A DNA stretch of 11,006 nt, taken from contig JAJYFW010000022.1 of assembly GCA_021785335.1 (NCBI GenBank), positions 1-11,006 on the forward strand, in the 5' to 3' direction. This stretch comes from Pseudomonadota bacterium (GTDB taxonomy: Bacteria > Pseudomonadota > Alphaproteobacteria > Acetobacterales > Acetobacteraceae). A program made the translations under genes and the position numbers. The notes under the pieces are model-generated. The model saw only the letters and a list, made by a program, of their open reading frames with translations, ran no database searches and was not told the origin of the DNA. Positions 1-6,853 of the stretch are shown one piece after another (position 1 is the first letter of the stretch; every line of letters begins with the position of its first letter).

Positions 1-415
1 CTACACCAACTGCCCGGACATGTGCCCGCTCACGCTGAACAATGCGGTGCGGGTCTTCCACCGGCTCGGGCCGAAGGCGGCGGACATCCGTTTCCTGTTC
101 GTCACCGTCGATCCCGGGCGCGACACGCTGTCGGTGCTCAGGAGCTACCTGAGCAAGTTCAGCCACACCAACCTCGTGGGGCTGCGCGGCACAGGGGCCG
201 AGTTGGCCTCAGTGGCCGCGCGCATGGGTGCCCGTTACAGCGTGCATCCCTCGTCCAATCCCGAGAAATACGCCGTGACCCACACGGCCCTGACCTATGT
301 CTTCAACCGGGAGGGCGCGCCGGCGTATTCGATCACCGGCCTGGAGCGGTCGGATATCGATCTCGCAGGCATTGCGAGGGATCTCGCGCACCTGATTTCG
401 ACGAACCAAGTCTGA
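1..415 (+). CDS. SCO1/SenC family copper chaperone, 3' part (5' end outside window)
   Basis: The frame is open from base 2 and ends with TGA at 413-415. About 137 C-terminal residues are present. Just inside the edge is the Sco copper-binding motif C-P-D-M-C-P (CxxxC). It is followed by the thioredoxin-fold strand FLFVTVDPGRDT and, later, VTHTALTYVFNREG, which carries the conserved copper-ligand histidine. Known role of the family: membrane-anchored periplasmic proteins that deliver copper to, or reduce the cysteines of, the CuA site of cytochrome oxidase subunit II or related cupredoxins. The N-terminal anchor lies outside the window. The internal ATG at 20 is not the true start, because the first Cys of the motif lies upstream of it. 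The gene faces a Cox2-like cupredoxin across a 109-base gap, and that protein is a plausible copper client (inference). Confidence 0.93.
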   Translation, partial: YTNCPDMCPLTLNNAVRVFHRLGPKAADIRFLFVTVDPGRDTLSVLRSYLSKFSHTNLVGLRGTGAELASVAARMGARYSVHPSSNPEKYAVTHTALTYVFNREGAPAYSITGLERSDIDLAGIARDLAHLISTNQV

Positions 416-468
416 AGCGGTCCGGGCGGCGCGCCCGGGCATCGATCGGCCGGTTGCGCCGACGCCAC

Positions 469-504
469 AAAAAAAGCCAGCGGACGCTGGGGGCGTCCGC
501 TGGC
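469..504 (-). terminator. Rho-independent terminator of the cupredoxin gene
   Basis: A perfect 12-bp stem pairs 476-487 with 493-504 around a 5-base loop (488-492). Seven A residues lie at 469-475 on the plus strand, so the minus-strand transcript reads stem-loop then seven U. The stem begins 20 bases after the stop codon of the minus-strand cupredoxin gene. The U tract is on the minus-strand side only, so this is not a good terminator for the plus-strand Sco gene, although the hairpin may still protect that transcript. Confidence 0.92.
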
Positions 505-524
505 GCTCAGCAGAGGCTGATCGG

Positions 525-1121
525 TCAGGTTACGGTAATGAAACCCTGCATCCAGCCGTCCGTCATCATCGGACCGGCCCACCCACCCGAACCGGTGCCG
601 CAGGCGGCCATGCACTGCCAGGCGTACTTTCCGGGCGCCGGCGTCTTGAACTGGAAGACCACCGTCGAGAGCACCGGCATCGGCACGTTCATGAAGAACT
701 TCTCGCCGTTCACGGTGAAGGTGTGCGCGACATCCTTCACGGGGATCTCGTGCACCAGCTTCCCGGCGCCAAGATGTTCCGCGGTGCCCTTGATCAGGCG
801 CATCTTGTCGTTGGTCGTGCCGGAAACCTTGTTGTAGCCGCCCGGGATCTGCGCGTTTCCGTCGTCGAAGCAGCGCACGGTCATCTCGACGAGGTGATTC
901 GCCGGCAGCTTCATGTCGCCCGGCTCGTACTGCGGCCAGCCCGGACGGTGGATCATCTTGCCGGTGACGATCTTCATGTCGAGCTTGATCGGCGCGGCAG
1001 AAGCGGCGTCGACCGGGGACTCCATCGCGAAGCCGAGTGCCGCGATCGCGAGCCCGCCCCCGGAAAACTGCAGGAAACGGCGGCGGCTCGCACTGGCGAG
1101 CCAGGGAAGGTAGTCGGCCAT
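525..1121 (-). CDS. Tat-exported Cox2-like cupredoxin domain protein
   Basis: The product has 198 residues. Residues 12-17 read SRRRFL, a twin-arginine motif, followed by a hydrophobic stretch (about 20-32) and a likely cleavage site near 40-43, so the protein is probably exported folded to the periplasm. The mature part resembles the cupredoxin fold of cytochrome oxidase subunit II. DVAHTF supplies His133 in the position of the first CuA histidine. PGKYAWQC starts the metal loop, with Cys170 and Cys174 in CxxxC spacing as in CuA, and methionines at 185/186. The second CuA histidine (expected about four residues after Cys174) and the bridging glutamate (Ala172 here) are absent, so this is not a standard CuA centre. 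No catalytic partner is in view; electron transfer or copper binding in respiration is inferred. ATG at 1121 is preceded by GGGAGAG at suitable spacing. Confidence 0.85.
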   Translation of the reverse strand: MADYLPWLASASRRRFLQFSGGGLAIAALGFAMESPVDAASAAPIKLDMKIVTGKMIHRPGWPQYEPGDMKLPANHLVEMTVRCFDDGNAQIPGGYNKVSGTTNDKMRLIKGTAEHLGAGKLVHEIPVKDVAHTFTVNGEKFFMNVPMPVLSTVVFQFKTPAPGKYAWQCMAACGTGSGGWAGPMMTDGWMQGFITVT

Positions 1122-1152
1122 GTGTTCTCTCCCTGATGGCTGGAACGGAACC

Positions 1153-1194
1153 TCTATGGCCCCGCCACCCGCTCATTGATTTGAGCGAGATCAA
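1153..1194 (-). promoter_or_regulatory. FNR/FixK/Dnr-type operator and class II promoter of the cupredoxin gene
   Basis: TTGAGCGAGATCAA at 1181-1194 matches the CRP/FNR-superfamily half sites TTGA-N6-TCAA; only one base departs from TTGAT-N4-ATCAA. On the minus strand a weak -10, CATAGA, lies at 1158-1153. Its centre is 32 bases from the centre of the box, exactly the separation expected when an activator sits at -41.5. The predicted transcription start is near 1146, about 25 bases before the ATG at 1121. The overlapping repeat GCTCA-N6-TGAGC (1171-1186) could modulate binding. Known: FNR, FixK and Dnr proteins activate genes in low oxygen or NO. The identity of the regulator is unknown. No plus-strand gene begins nearby, so the cupredoxin is the likely target. 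Confidence 0.72.
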
Positions 1195-1275
1195 AAGGGG
1201 ATGAGATTTTTGTGCAGTGCGTCAATGCCTGCAGGTCATGGCTGGTGCATCAGTGCCCGCGGCACGCGGCCGGGT

Positions 1276-2583
1276 CTAGCCTCCGCCCACACCCCGGACC
1301 GTGAACCCCGCCGTGCGCAGGGAGGCGGCGTCCAGCAGGTTGCGCAGGTCGACCACGACCCGCCCGCGCATCGCACCGGCCAACGCCGCGGGGGCGACGT
1401 CCCGGAACTGCTTCCACTCCGTCACCAACACCAGCGCGTCCGCGCCCTCGGCCGCCGCCAGGGCGCTGTCGCACCAGGCGATCCGCCCGGGCAGCAGCGG
1501 CCGCGCCTGCTCCATCCCTTCCGGGTCGAAAACCCGCACCCGCGCCCCGTCCGCCTCCAGCCGCGCGACCAGCGGCAGCGCCGGGCTGTCGCGCATGTCG
1601 TCGGTCTCTGCCTTGAACGTCAGGCCCCAGACGGCAATGGTCTGCCCACGCACCTCGCCGTCCATCGCCGCGATCACGCGTGCCGCGTTGGCCGCCTTGC
1701 GCGCGTCGTTCACCGCGACCACGGTCTCGATGAGCCGCGTCGGCGCCCCGGCTTCCTGCGCGATGCGCACCAGCGCCAGCGTGTCCTTGGGAAAGCAGCT
1801 GCCGCCGAACCCCGGCCCCGCCTGCAGGAATCGCGGCCCGATCCGCGCATCGAGGCCGATCCCGTGCGCGATCTCGCCGACATCGGCGCCGACGCGCTCG
1901 GCGAGGTCAGCGATCTCGTTGATGAACGTCACCTTCATCGCGAGGAACGCGTTTGCCGCGTACTTGATCAGCTCGGCCGTCTCCAGCCGTGTGAACAGCA
2001 CCGGCGCCGAGACCGGCGGCGCGGAGACGGCCTCATAAACGCGCCCCAGCACCTCCCGCGCGCGCGGGCTCTCGCAGCCCACCACCACGCGGTCGGGCCG
2101 CATGAAATCGGCGATGGCGTTGCCCTCGCGCAGGAACTCGGGGTTGGAGGCGACATCGATTGCCAGGTCCGGCCGCACCTCCGCCGCGATCCGCGCGATC
2201 CGCCGGCCGGTGCCGACCGGCACGGTGGACTTGGTCACGATCACCGCCGGCGCCGTCAGCGCCCTGGCCACCTGCTCCGCCGCCGCGAACACATAGGAGA
2301 GGTCGGCATGCCCGTCGCCGCGCCGCGTCGGCGTGCCGACCGCGATGAATACCGCCTCGGCGCCCGCGACGGCCTCCGGCAGCGAGTCCATGAACCGCAG
2401 GCGGCTCTCGTGCTCCGCAACCAGCTCCGCGAGTCCGGGCTCGAAGATCGGCATCCGCCGAGCGCGAAGCGCGGCGAGCTTCGCCGCGTCGGCCTCTACG
2501 ATCGCCACCTCGTGGCCGAACGCCGCGAAGCACGCGCCCGATACCAGCCCCACATAGCCGCCGCCGATCATCGCAATGCGCAT
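1276..2583 (-). CDS. ugd: UDP-glucose 6-dehydrogenase (RkpK/Ugd type)
   Basis: The 435-residue product is a normal full-length UDP-glucose/GDP-mannose dehydrogenase. It oxidises UDP-glucose to UDP-glucuronate with two NAD+ in the cytoplasm, feeding capsule, exopolysaccharide or LPS sugars. N-terminal Rossmann motif GGGYVG is at residues 7-12, followed by VGTPTRRGDG (82-91) and STVPVGT (119-125). The central helix carries Lys207 (KYAANAFLA), and the catalytic cysteine is Cys263 in FGGSCFPKD. The C-terminal UDP-binding domain contains GLTFKAETDDMRDSPA, the usual family signature. The start at 2583 begins MRIAMIGGGYVG and has AAGGAG seven to twelve bases upstream. A longer in-frame start at 2637 adds 18 residues without family character and is rejected. 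GDP-mannose dehydrogenase is a less likely alternative. Confidence 0.95.
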   Translation of the reverse strand: MRIAMIGGGYVGLVSGACFAAFGHEVAIVEADAAKLAALRARRMPIFEPGLAELVAEHESRLRFMDSLPEAVAGAEAVFIAVGTPTRRGDGHADLSYVFAAAEQVARALTAPAVIVTKSTVPVGTGRRIARIAAEVRPDLAIDVASNPEFLREGNAIADFMRPDRVVVGCESPRAREVLGRVYEAVSAPPVSAPVLFTRLETAELIKYAANAFLAMKVTFINEIADLAERVGADVGEIAHGIGLDARIGPRFLQAGPGFGGSCFPKDTLALVRIAQEAGAPTRLIETVVAVNDARKAANAARVIAAMDGEVRGQTIAVWGLTFKAETDDMRDSPALPLVARLEADGARVRVFDPEGMEQARPLLPGRIAWCDSALAAAEGADALVLVTEWKQFRDVAPAALAGAMRGRVVVDLRNLLDAASLRTAGFTVRGVGGG

Positions 2584-2612
2584 CAAAGATCTCCTTGCCG
2601 TGGAGGCTTTCC

Positions 2613-2628
2613 AGCACGAAACCGTGCT
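2613..2628. repeat. Inverted repeat in the ugd leader
   Basis: AGCACG at 2613-2618 and CGTGCT at 2623-2628 form a perfect 6-bp inverted repeat around AAAC. It lies 30 to 45 bases upstream of the ugd ATG. It could be a small operator or an mRNA hairpin in the ugd leader. No regulator is recognisable from the sequence, and a chance origin in GC-rich DNA is possible. Confidence 0.35.
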
Positions 2629-2738
2629 CCGCTCCACCCCGCCCGGCGGTTGCCGGCCGGAGCGTAACGCCGGCTTACAAATCGCCCATCCGCGGGCCGC
2701 ACCTTTCTTCCGCCGCGGTTTCGGCCCACATGCGAGGC

Positions 2739-3374
2739 ATGAACCGTCGGCATTTCCTCGCGCTCCCGCTGCTGGTCGCGCCGCTTCTGGCCGCCGCCCC
2801 GGCGCCGAAGCCGCTCACTCCGTCCGAGCAGCAGGCAGTCACGCGCGTCGCAGCCTATCTCAACGCCATCCACACCCTGAAGGCGCGCTTCCTGCAGATC
2901 GATCCCAACGGCAACACGGCGAACGGCACCGCCTGGCTGCAGCGTCCGGGCGAGATGCGCTTCCAGTACGATCCGCCGAGCCCGCTGCTGCTTCAGGCCG
3001 CGCGAGGCTGGCTGATCTACGTGGACAAATCCCTGCCGCAGACCTCAGCCTTCCGGGTCTCCGACACGCCTCTCGGCATCCTGCTCGCGCCCAGGATCAC
3101 GCTCACCGGCGACGTGACGGTGACGCGCGTCTTCCAGCAGCCGGGCGAGATCGACATCACCCTGGTACGCACCGGCAATGCGACCCAGGGCTCGCTGACG
3201 CTGATCTTCGCCACCGACCCGCTCACGCTGCGGCAATGGTCGCTGGTGGACGCACAGGGCAATGAGACGCGGGTCTCGCTGTTCAACGTCGAGCTCGGGG
3301 GCCATTTCGACCCCTCGCTCTTCGCCTTCAAGGACCCGCAGCTGCAGAAGCCGCTGGTGCCGAACGGCGGATAG
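2739..3374 (+). CDS. lolA: LolA-family outer-membrane lipoprotein carrier protein
   Basis: The product has 211 residues from MNRRHFLALPLL. A signal peptide covers roughly residues 1-20, with cleavage near LLAAA/P. The mature part shows the LolA pattern: LKARFLQ (48-53), NGTAWLQRPGEMRFQYDPPSP (63-82, with Arg74 in the position of the conserved FRW arginine), then WLIYVDKSLPQ (91-101). LolA carries lipoproteins released by LolCDE across the periplasm to the outer membrane. The NRRHFL start is mildly twin-arginine-like, but LolA proteins normally use Sec. Start choice is imperfect: GAGG lies only two bases before ATG 2739, and the alternative ATG at 2730 has no ribosome-binding site. The gene is divergent from ugd and ends 15 bases from the convergent D-aminopeptidase gene. 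Confidence 0.88.
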   Translation: MNRRHFLALPLLVAPLLAAAPAPKPLTPSEQQAVTRVAAYLNAIHTLKARFLQIDPNGNTANGTAWLQRPGEMRFQYDPPSPLLLQAARGWLIYVDKSLPQTSAFRVSDTPLGILLAPRITLTGDVTVTRVFQQPGEIDITLVRTGNATQGSLTLIFATDPLTLRQWSLVDAQGNETRVSLFNVELGGHFDPSLFAFKDPQLQKPLVPNGG

Positions 3375-3389
3375 GGTGCCGCGCGCGGC

Positions 3390-4952
3390 TCAGACGCGCC
3401 GGTAGTCGAGCCCCCGCGCCAGCCAGCACCCGAGCGTGAGGCCCGCGACGCTTCCCGCGCCGTCGCGTCGTACCGCAAGCGTCCAGTCGCCCGGTGGCGA
3501 GTGGTCGAGTGCCCGTGGGCACGGCATCGCCCAGAGATCCTCCCCGATGGGTTCCAGCAGTTCCATCCGCCCCTGGCCGAGGAAGCCCGAGAACGCCGCG
3601 TAGGGTACCCCGGCATCCGTCACGGTCAGTTCCGCGTCCAGCTCCGCGCAACGGTAGCGCCCCACGATATCGGCGCGCACCCCCGGCTTCACGGGCACCA
3701 GCGTCGAGAACAGGTTGTCGGAGGGGCGCTCGAGCCGAAGGCCTTCCGGCGTGGGCACCAGCCGGCTCGCCCGCGCGCCGCCGCCGGCGCTGCCGTCGGC
3801 CTTGAGATCGAGCGTCTCGGGCCTCCAGGCGGCGAAGCGCAGCTTCACCTGGCCCGGCTCGCCCGCCTCCACCCGCGCGGCGATGCCGGGTTCCGGCTCG
3901 ACGTAACTTCCGAGCCATGCGGGGGCGGGAAGGGAGGCATCGGCCTTCCGCTTGGCCTCGCCCAGGACGGCGGCCAGCACGTCGATTGCCGCCGCCCTCG
4001 CGTCGGAGAGGTGGTTGAGCATCGCGACGACGCTGATGCGCTCCTTCGGCAGGTAGAGCCGGTGGCTGCTCCAGCCGCGCAAGCCGCCGCCATGCCCGGT
4101 GGCCGCCCGTCCCAGCGCCTCCTCCCGCGCCAGGCCGAACCCGTAGGGGGCCGCCCGGCCGTCCGCGAACGTGACCGGCACCGACAGGCGCCGATACAGC
4201 GAACCGGCATCGTCGCGCGTCGCGTCGATATGCTGTTCCCATGCGATCATGTCGTCGAGCGAGGCGCCGAGTCCCGCGTCGCCGGTCCAGATCAGCCGGT
4301 TCACCGCGACGCGATGTCCACCCTGGTTCATCTGTTCATAGCCCTCGGTGCCGTCGGGCAGGGCGCGCGTGTCGGCGGCGAGGGTCGCGCTCACCATGCC
4401 GGCGCGGTCGAAGATGCCGCGCAGATGCTCGGCGAGGCTGCGCCCCGTGCGCTCCGCCAGCACGTCGCCGAGCAGGCGGAAATTCTGGTTCACGTAGGAG
4501 GAGCGCGTGCCCGGCGCGAAATGGAGCGTCCGGGATCCCGCGGTCACCATCGCCGCCTCGGCATCCCCGAACGGTGCCTCCGCCGGCGAGCCGTGCAGCA
4601 TCGCGACGGCCCAGTAGTCGCGCAGGCCGGACTGGTTGTGCGCGAGCTGCAACGCGTTGGGCTTCGGCCCCGCGAGCCGAGGCAGCCGGGCCGCGATCGC
4701 GTCATCCAGCGCCGTCGGGTCCGGAAACGCCGCGAGCACCGAGGCGCAGGTGAACTGCTTGGTGATCGAGCACATCCGGAACAGGGATTTCGGCGTGAAC
4801 GGCACGCGCCGCTCCGCGTTGGCCCAGCCCCAGGCGTGGCGCGCGAGCACTTCGCCCTCGCGCAGCACGGCGACGGCGCCGCCCGGTCCGGGATAGGCGC
4901 GGGGAAGGGCGGCGAGGGCGCGGTCCAGCCGCGCGTCGAGCGTGTCGTTCAT
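3390..4952 (-). CDS. dap: D-aminopeptidase (penicillin-recognising serine hydrolase, family S12)
   Basis: The product has 520 residues, as I recall for the Ochrobactrum anthropi D-aminopeptidase. From the ATG at 4952 the catalytic motifs fall at Ser62-I-T-Lys65 (SxxK), Tyr153-V-Asn155 (YxN) and His287-G-Gly289, the same positions I recall for that enzyme (S62, K65, Y153, H287). This fixes both identity and start. Family knowledge: domain A (about 1-330) is the beta-lactamase-like catalytic domain, and domains B and C are beta-barrels, one of which sends a loop into the active site. The enzyme releases N-terminal D-residues (D-Ala, Gly, D-Ser) from peptides and amides. There is no signal peptide, so it is probably cytoplasmic. 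A longer start at 5024 or 5087 adds non-homologous sequence. The gene is divergent from the PuuD-like gene 158 bases away, with only a weak GGCGAG ribosome-binding site. Confidence 0.9.
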   Translation of the reverse strand: MNDTLDARLDRALAALPRAYPGPGGAVAVLREGEVLARHAWGWANAERRVPFTPKSLFRMCSITKQFTCASVLAAFPDPTALDDAIAARLPRLAGPKPNALQLAHNQSGLRDYWAVAMLHGSPAEAPFGDAEAAMVTAGSRTLHFAPGTRSSYVNQNFRLLGDVLAERTGRSLAEHLRGIFDRAGMVSATLAADTRALPDGTEGYEQMNQGGHRVAVNRLIWTGDAGLGASLDDMIAWEQHIDATRDDAGSLYRRLSVPVTFADGRAAPYGFGLAREEALGRAATGHGGGLRGWSSHRLYLPKERISVVAMLNHLSDARAAAIDVLAAVLGEAKRKADASLPAPAWLGSYVEPEPGIAARVEAGEPGQVKLRFAAWRPETLDLKADGSAGGGARASRLVPTPEGLRLERPSDNLFSTLVPVKPGVRADIVGRYRCAELDAELTVTDAGVPYAAFSGFLGQGRMELLEPIGEDLWAMPCPRALDHSPPGDWTLAVRRDGAGSVAGLTLGCWLARGLDYRRV

Positions 4953-5110
4953 GGACGCAGTCTCGCCGCCCCGCGCGGCGTCGGCAATCGCCTCCGGCCC
5001 AGCCAGCCGCCGTCCAGGCGTCATGCACCTGTCGCATCGCAGCAATTTCGTCTTCTTTTTGCCCCCGAGTTCGCCGATATTGCGCAAATCAGTTCTGTTC
5101 CCGGACCCAC

Positions 5111-5875
5111 ATGAAGCCGCTGATCGGAATCTCCTGCTGCACCAAGCTGTTCGGCGCCTACGGCATGCCGAACCACGCGGCCTCGGACACCTATGTCCGC
5201 GCCACCGATTTCGTGGTCGGCGGCATCCCGGTCCTCATCCCGGCCAACGGCGAACGTTCCGACACCGCCGGCATCGTCGCCCGCCTCGACGGGCTGATGC
5301 TCACCGGTAGCCGCAGCAACGTGGAACCTGCCCGCTATGGCGGCCGCCCGCATCCGGAGGGCGTGCCGGAGGACCACGCGCGCGACGCCGCGACGCTGCC
5401 GCTGATCCGTGCCGCCATCGCCGCCGGCGTGCCGGTGCTCGCCATCTGCCGCGGCCTGCAGGAGCTCAACGTCGCCCTCGGCGGCTCGCTGCACCAGCGC
5501 GTGCAGGACCTGCCGGACCGCATGGACCATGCGACGCCGATGGCCGGCAACGGCCGCCTGCGCACGGGCAAGGCGCATACCGTCGCCGTCACACCGGGCG
5601 GCTGGCTCCACCGGCTCGCCCAGTCCCCGGCCATCCTGGTCAACTCGCTGCACAACCAGGGCATCGACCGCCTGGCCGACGGGCTGGTCGCCGAGGCCAC
5701 GGCGCCCGACGGCACCATCGAGGCCGTGCGCGGCAAGTCTCCGGGCTTCGTCGTCGGCGTGCAGTGGCACCCGGAATACGACTGGGAGCGCGACGAGCTC
5801 TCCCGGCGGATCTTCGAATCATTCGGCGCCGCCGTCGCCGCCCGCGCCCAGGGTATCGCGGTGGCGGCCGACTGA
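5111..5875 (+). CDS. Gamma-glutamyl-gamma-aminobutyrate hydrolase family protein (PuuD-like class I glutamine amidotransferase, C26)
   Basis: The 254-residue product has the class I amidotransferase triad: Cys113 in the nucleophile elbow VLAICRGLQELN, His220 in GVQWHPE, and Glu222. Other family segments are LIGISCC at the start, MLTGSRSNVEPARYG (63-77), LGGSLHQ and VNSLHNQGIDRLADGL (178-192). PuuD hydrolyses gamma-glutamyl-GABA in putrescine catabolism, but many relatives act on other gamma-glutamyl amides or peptides and the substrate is not readable here. No other puu genes are in view. The downstream amidohydrolase starts three bases after the stop, so the two are co-transcribed. A clear Shine-Dalgarno sequence is not seen before ATG 5111. 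The protein is cytoplasmic. Confidence 0.9.
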   Translation: MKPLIGISCCTKLFGAYGMPNHAASDTYVRATDFVVGGIPVLIPANGERSDTAGIVARLDGLMLTGSRSNVEPARYGGRPHPEGVPEDHARDAATLPLIRAAIAAGVPVLAICRGLQELNVALGGSLHQRVQDLPDRMDHATPMAGNGRLRTGKAHTVAVTPGGWLHRLAQSPAILVNSLHNQGIDRLADGLVAEATAPDGTIEAVRGKSPGFVVGVQWHPEYDWERDELSRRIFESFGAAVAARAQGIAVAAD

Positions 5876-5878
5876 GCG

Positions 5879-6853
5879 GTGCGCGTCGACCACCCGCTTC
5901 TCGACGCCCACCACCATCTCTGGGACCTTTCGCTCGGCCGTCATCCCTGGCTCACGGAGCCCGACGGGCCGCTGAAGTCGCTCGGCGACCTCTCGTTCCT
6001 GCGGCGGAACTACCTCGTCGAGGACTATCTCGCCGATATCGGCGACGAGAACGTCGCCGGCTCCGTCTATGTCGAGGCGCACTGGGACCGCGCGGCGCCC
6101 ACCGGCGAGGAGATGCGCTGGGTCGCCGCTCTCAAGCGCCCCGCCGGCATCGCCGCGCGCCTCGTCGGCTGGGTTCCGCTTGCTGTCCCGGACGTGGCTT
6201 TGCGCCTCGACATGCTGACCGAGACACCCGGCGTGGTCGGGGTGCGCGAGACGATCCGCTGGCACCCGGATCCCGCGCGCGCATGGGCGCCCCCCGGCAT
6301 CCTGGACGATCCCGCCTGGCGGCGCGGCGCGGCCGAACTCGCCCGCCGCTCACTGCTGCTCGAAGTGCTGATGAACCCGTATCAGACCGGCGAGGTGGCG
6401 CGGCTCGCCGCCGACATGCCGGCGCTCACCATCGTGGTGAACCACTGCTCGAGCCCCATGGACCGCGACGAGGCGGGCATCGCGCGCTGGCGCGACGGCC
6501 TCGCCGCGATGGGTCGGATGCCCAACGTCTATCTGAAACTATCGAACTACGGCGCCTATGGCGTGGACCGCACGCCTTCTTCCTACCGCGCCACGCTTGC
6601 CACCTGCATCGACGCCTTCACGCCCGCGCGCGCGATCTTCGCGACCGACTACCCGGTCGGTCGCCGCGCGATGACGTATCGCGAGATCTGCGCGGGCTTC
6701 CGCGACGGCATTGCGGACTACACGGCCTCCGAGCAGCGGGGGTTGCTGCACGACAACGCGGCGCGACTCTACCGGTTTTCCGGGACCGGCGCGGTGGCGG
6801 CGCGCGGCACCAGCGAGGGCGGCAGCCGCAGCAGCACGATCGAGCGCTCATAG
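5879..6853 (+). CDS. Amidohydrolase-2 family metal-dependent hydrolase (PDC/fucono-lactonase-like)
   Basis: Starts with GTG at 5879, three bases after the PuuD-like stop, indicating translational coupling. The 324-residue TIM-barrel product opens with LLDAHHHLWD, giving Asp9-x-His11-x-His13-x-Trp15, the signature of the amidohydrolase_2 group that includes 2-pyrone-4,6-dicarboxylate lactonase and sugar lactonases. Later family positions are VYVEAHW (63-69), VVGVRETIRW (119-128), TIVVNHCSSPM (184-194, His189) and FATDYPVGRR (254-263, Asp257). The last ~23 residues are low-complexity Gly/Ser/Arg and overlap the convergent phosphatase gene by 85 bases, so the conserved domain ends before the overlap. 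It most likely hydrolyses a lactone or cyclic amide related to the substrate of its upstream partner (inference); the exact substrate is unknown. Confidence 0.86.
   Translation: MRVDHPLLDAHHHLWDLSLGRHPWLTEPDGPLKSLGDLSFLRRNYLVEDYLADIGDENVAGSVYVEAHWDRAAPTGEEMRWVAALKRPAGIAARLVGWVPLAVPDVALRLDMLTETPGVVGVRETIRWHPDPARAWAPPGILDDPAWRRGAAELARRSLLLEVLMNPYQTGEVARLAADMPALTIVVNHCSSPMDRDEAGIARWRDGLAAMGRMPNVYLKLSNYGAYGVDRTPSSYRATLATCIDAFTPARAIFATDYPVGRRAMTYREICAGFRDGIADYTASEQRGLLHDNAARLYRFSGTGAVAARGTSEGGSRSSTIERS

Noticed and set aside
20..415. Treating the first ATG as the true start of the Sco gene
   Set aside because: The frame continues upstream to the window edge and the first cysteine of CPDMC lies before that ATG, so the gene is simply truncated by the window.
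1253..1269. Alternative hairpins (GTGCC/GGCAC and CCGCG/CGCGG) just after the ugd stop
   Set aside because: Mutually exclusive 5-bp stems without a U tract; too weak to annotate as a terminator.
1201..2667. Long plus-strand open frame opposite ugd, and similar long frames opposite or overlapping the D-aminopeptidase, PuuD/amidohydrolase, epimerase and ligase genes
   Set aside because: Arg/Pro/Ala/His-rich translations without domain motifs, mirroring genes with clear catalytic motifs. Long spurious frames are expected in high-GC DNA.
2584..2738. Promoters for ugd and lolA in their divergent spacer
   Set aside because: TTGCCG and TTACAA-like elements can be found but with poor matches or spacing (19 bases). 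Not strong enough to annotate.
3378..3389. Perfect 12-bp palindrome GCCGCGCGCGGC between the convergent lolA and D-aminopeptidase stops
   Set aside because: No loop for a hairpin terminator and no T run; GC-only palindromes of this size arise easily here. It could still slow polymerase but is not supported as a terminator.
5080..5087. TTGCGCAA palindrome in the divergent D-aminopeptidase/PuuD promoter region
   Set aside because: Only the 8-bp core is symmetric, and no consistent promoter elements could be placed around it. Left as a possible operator only.
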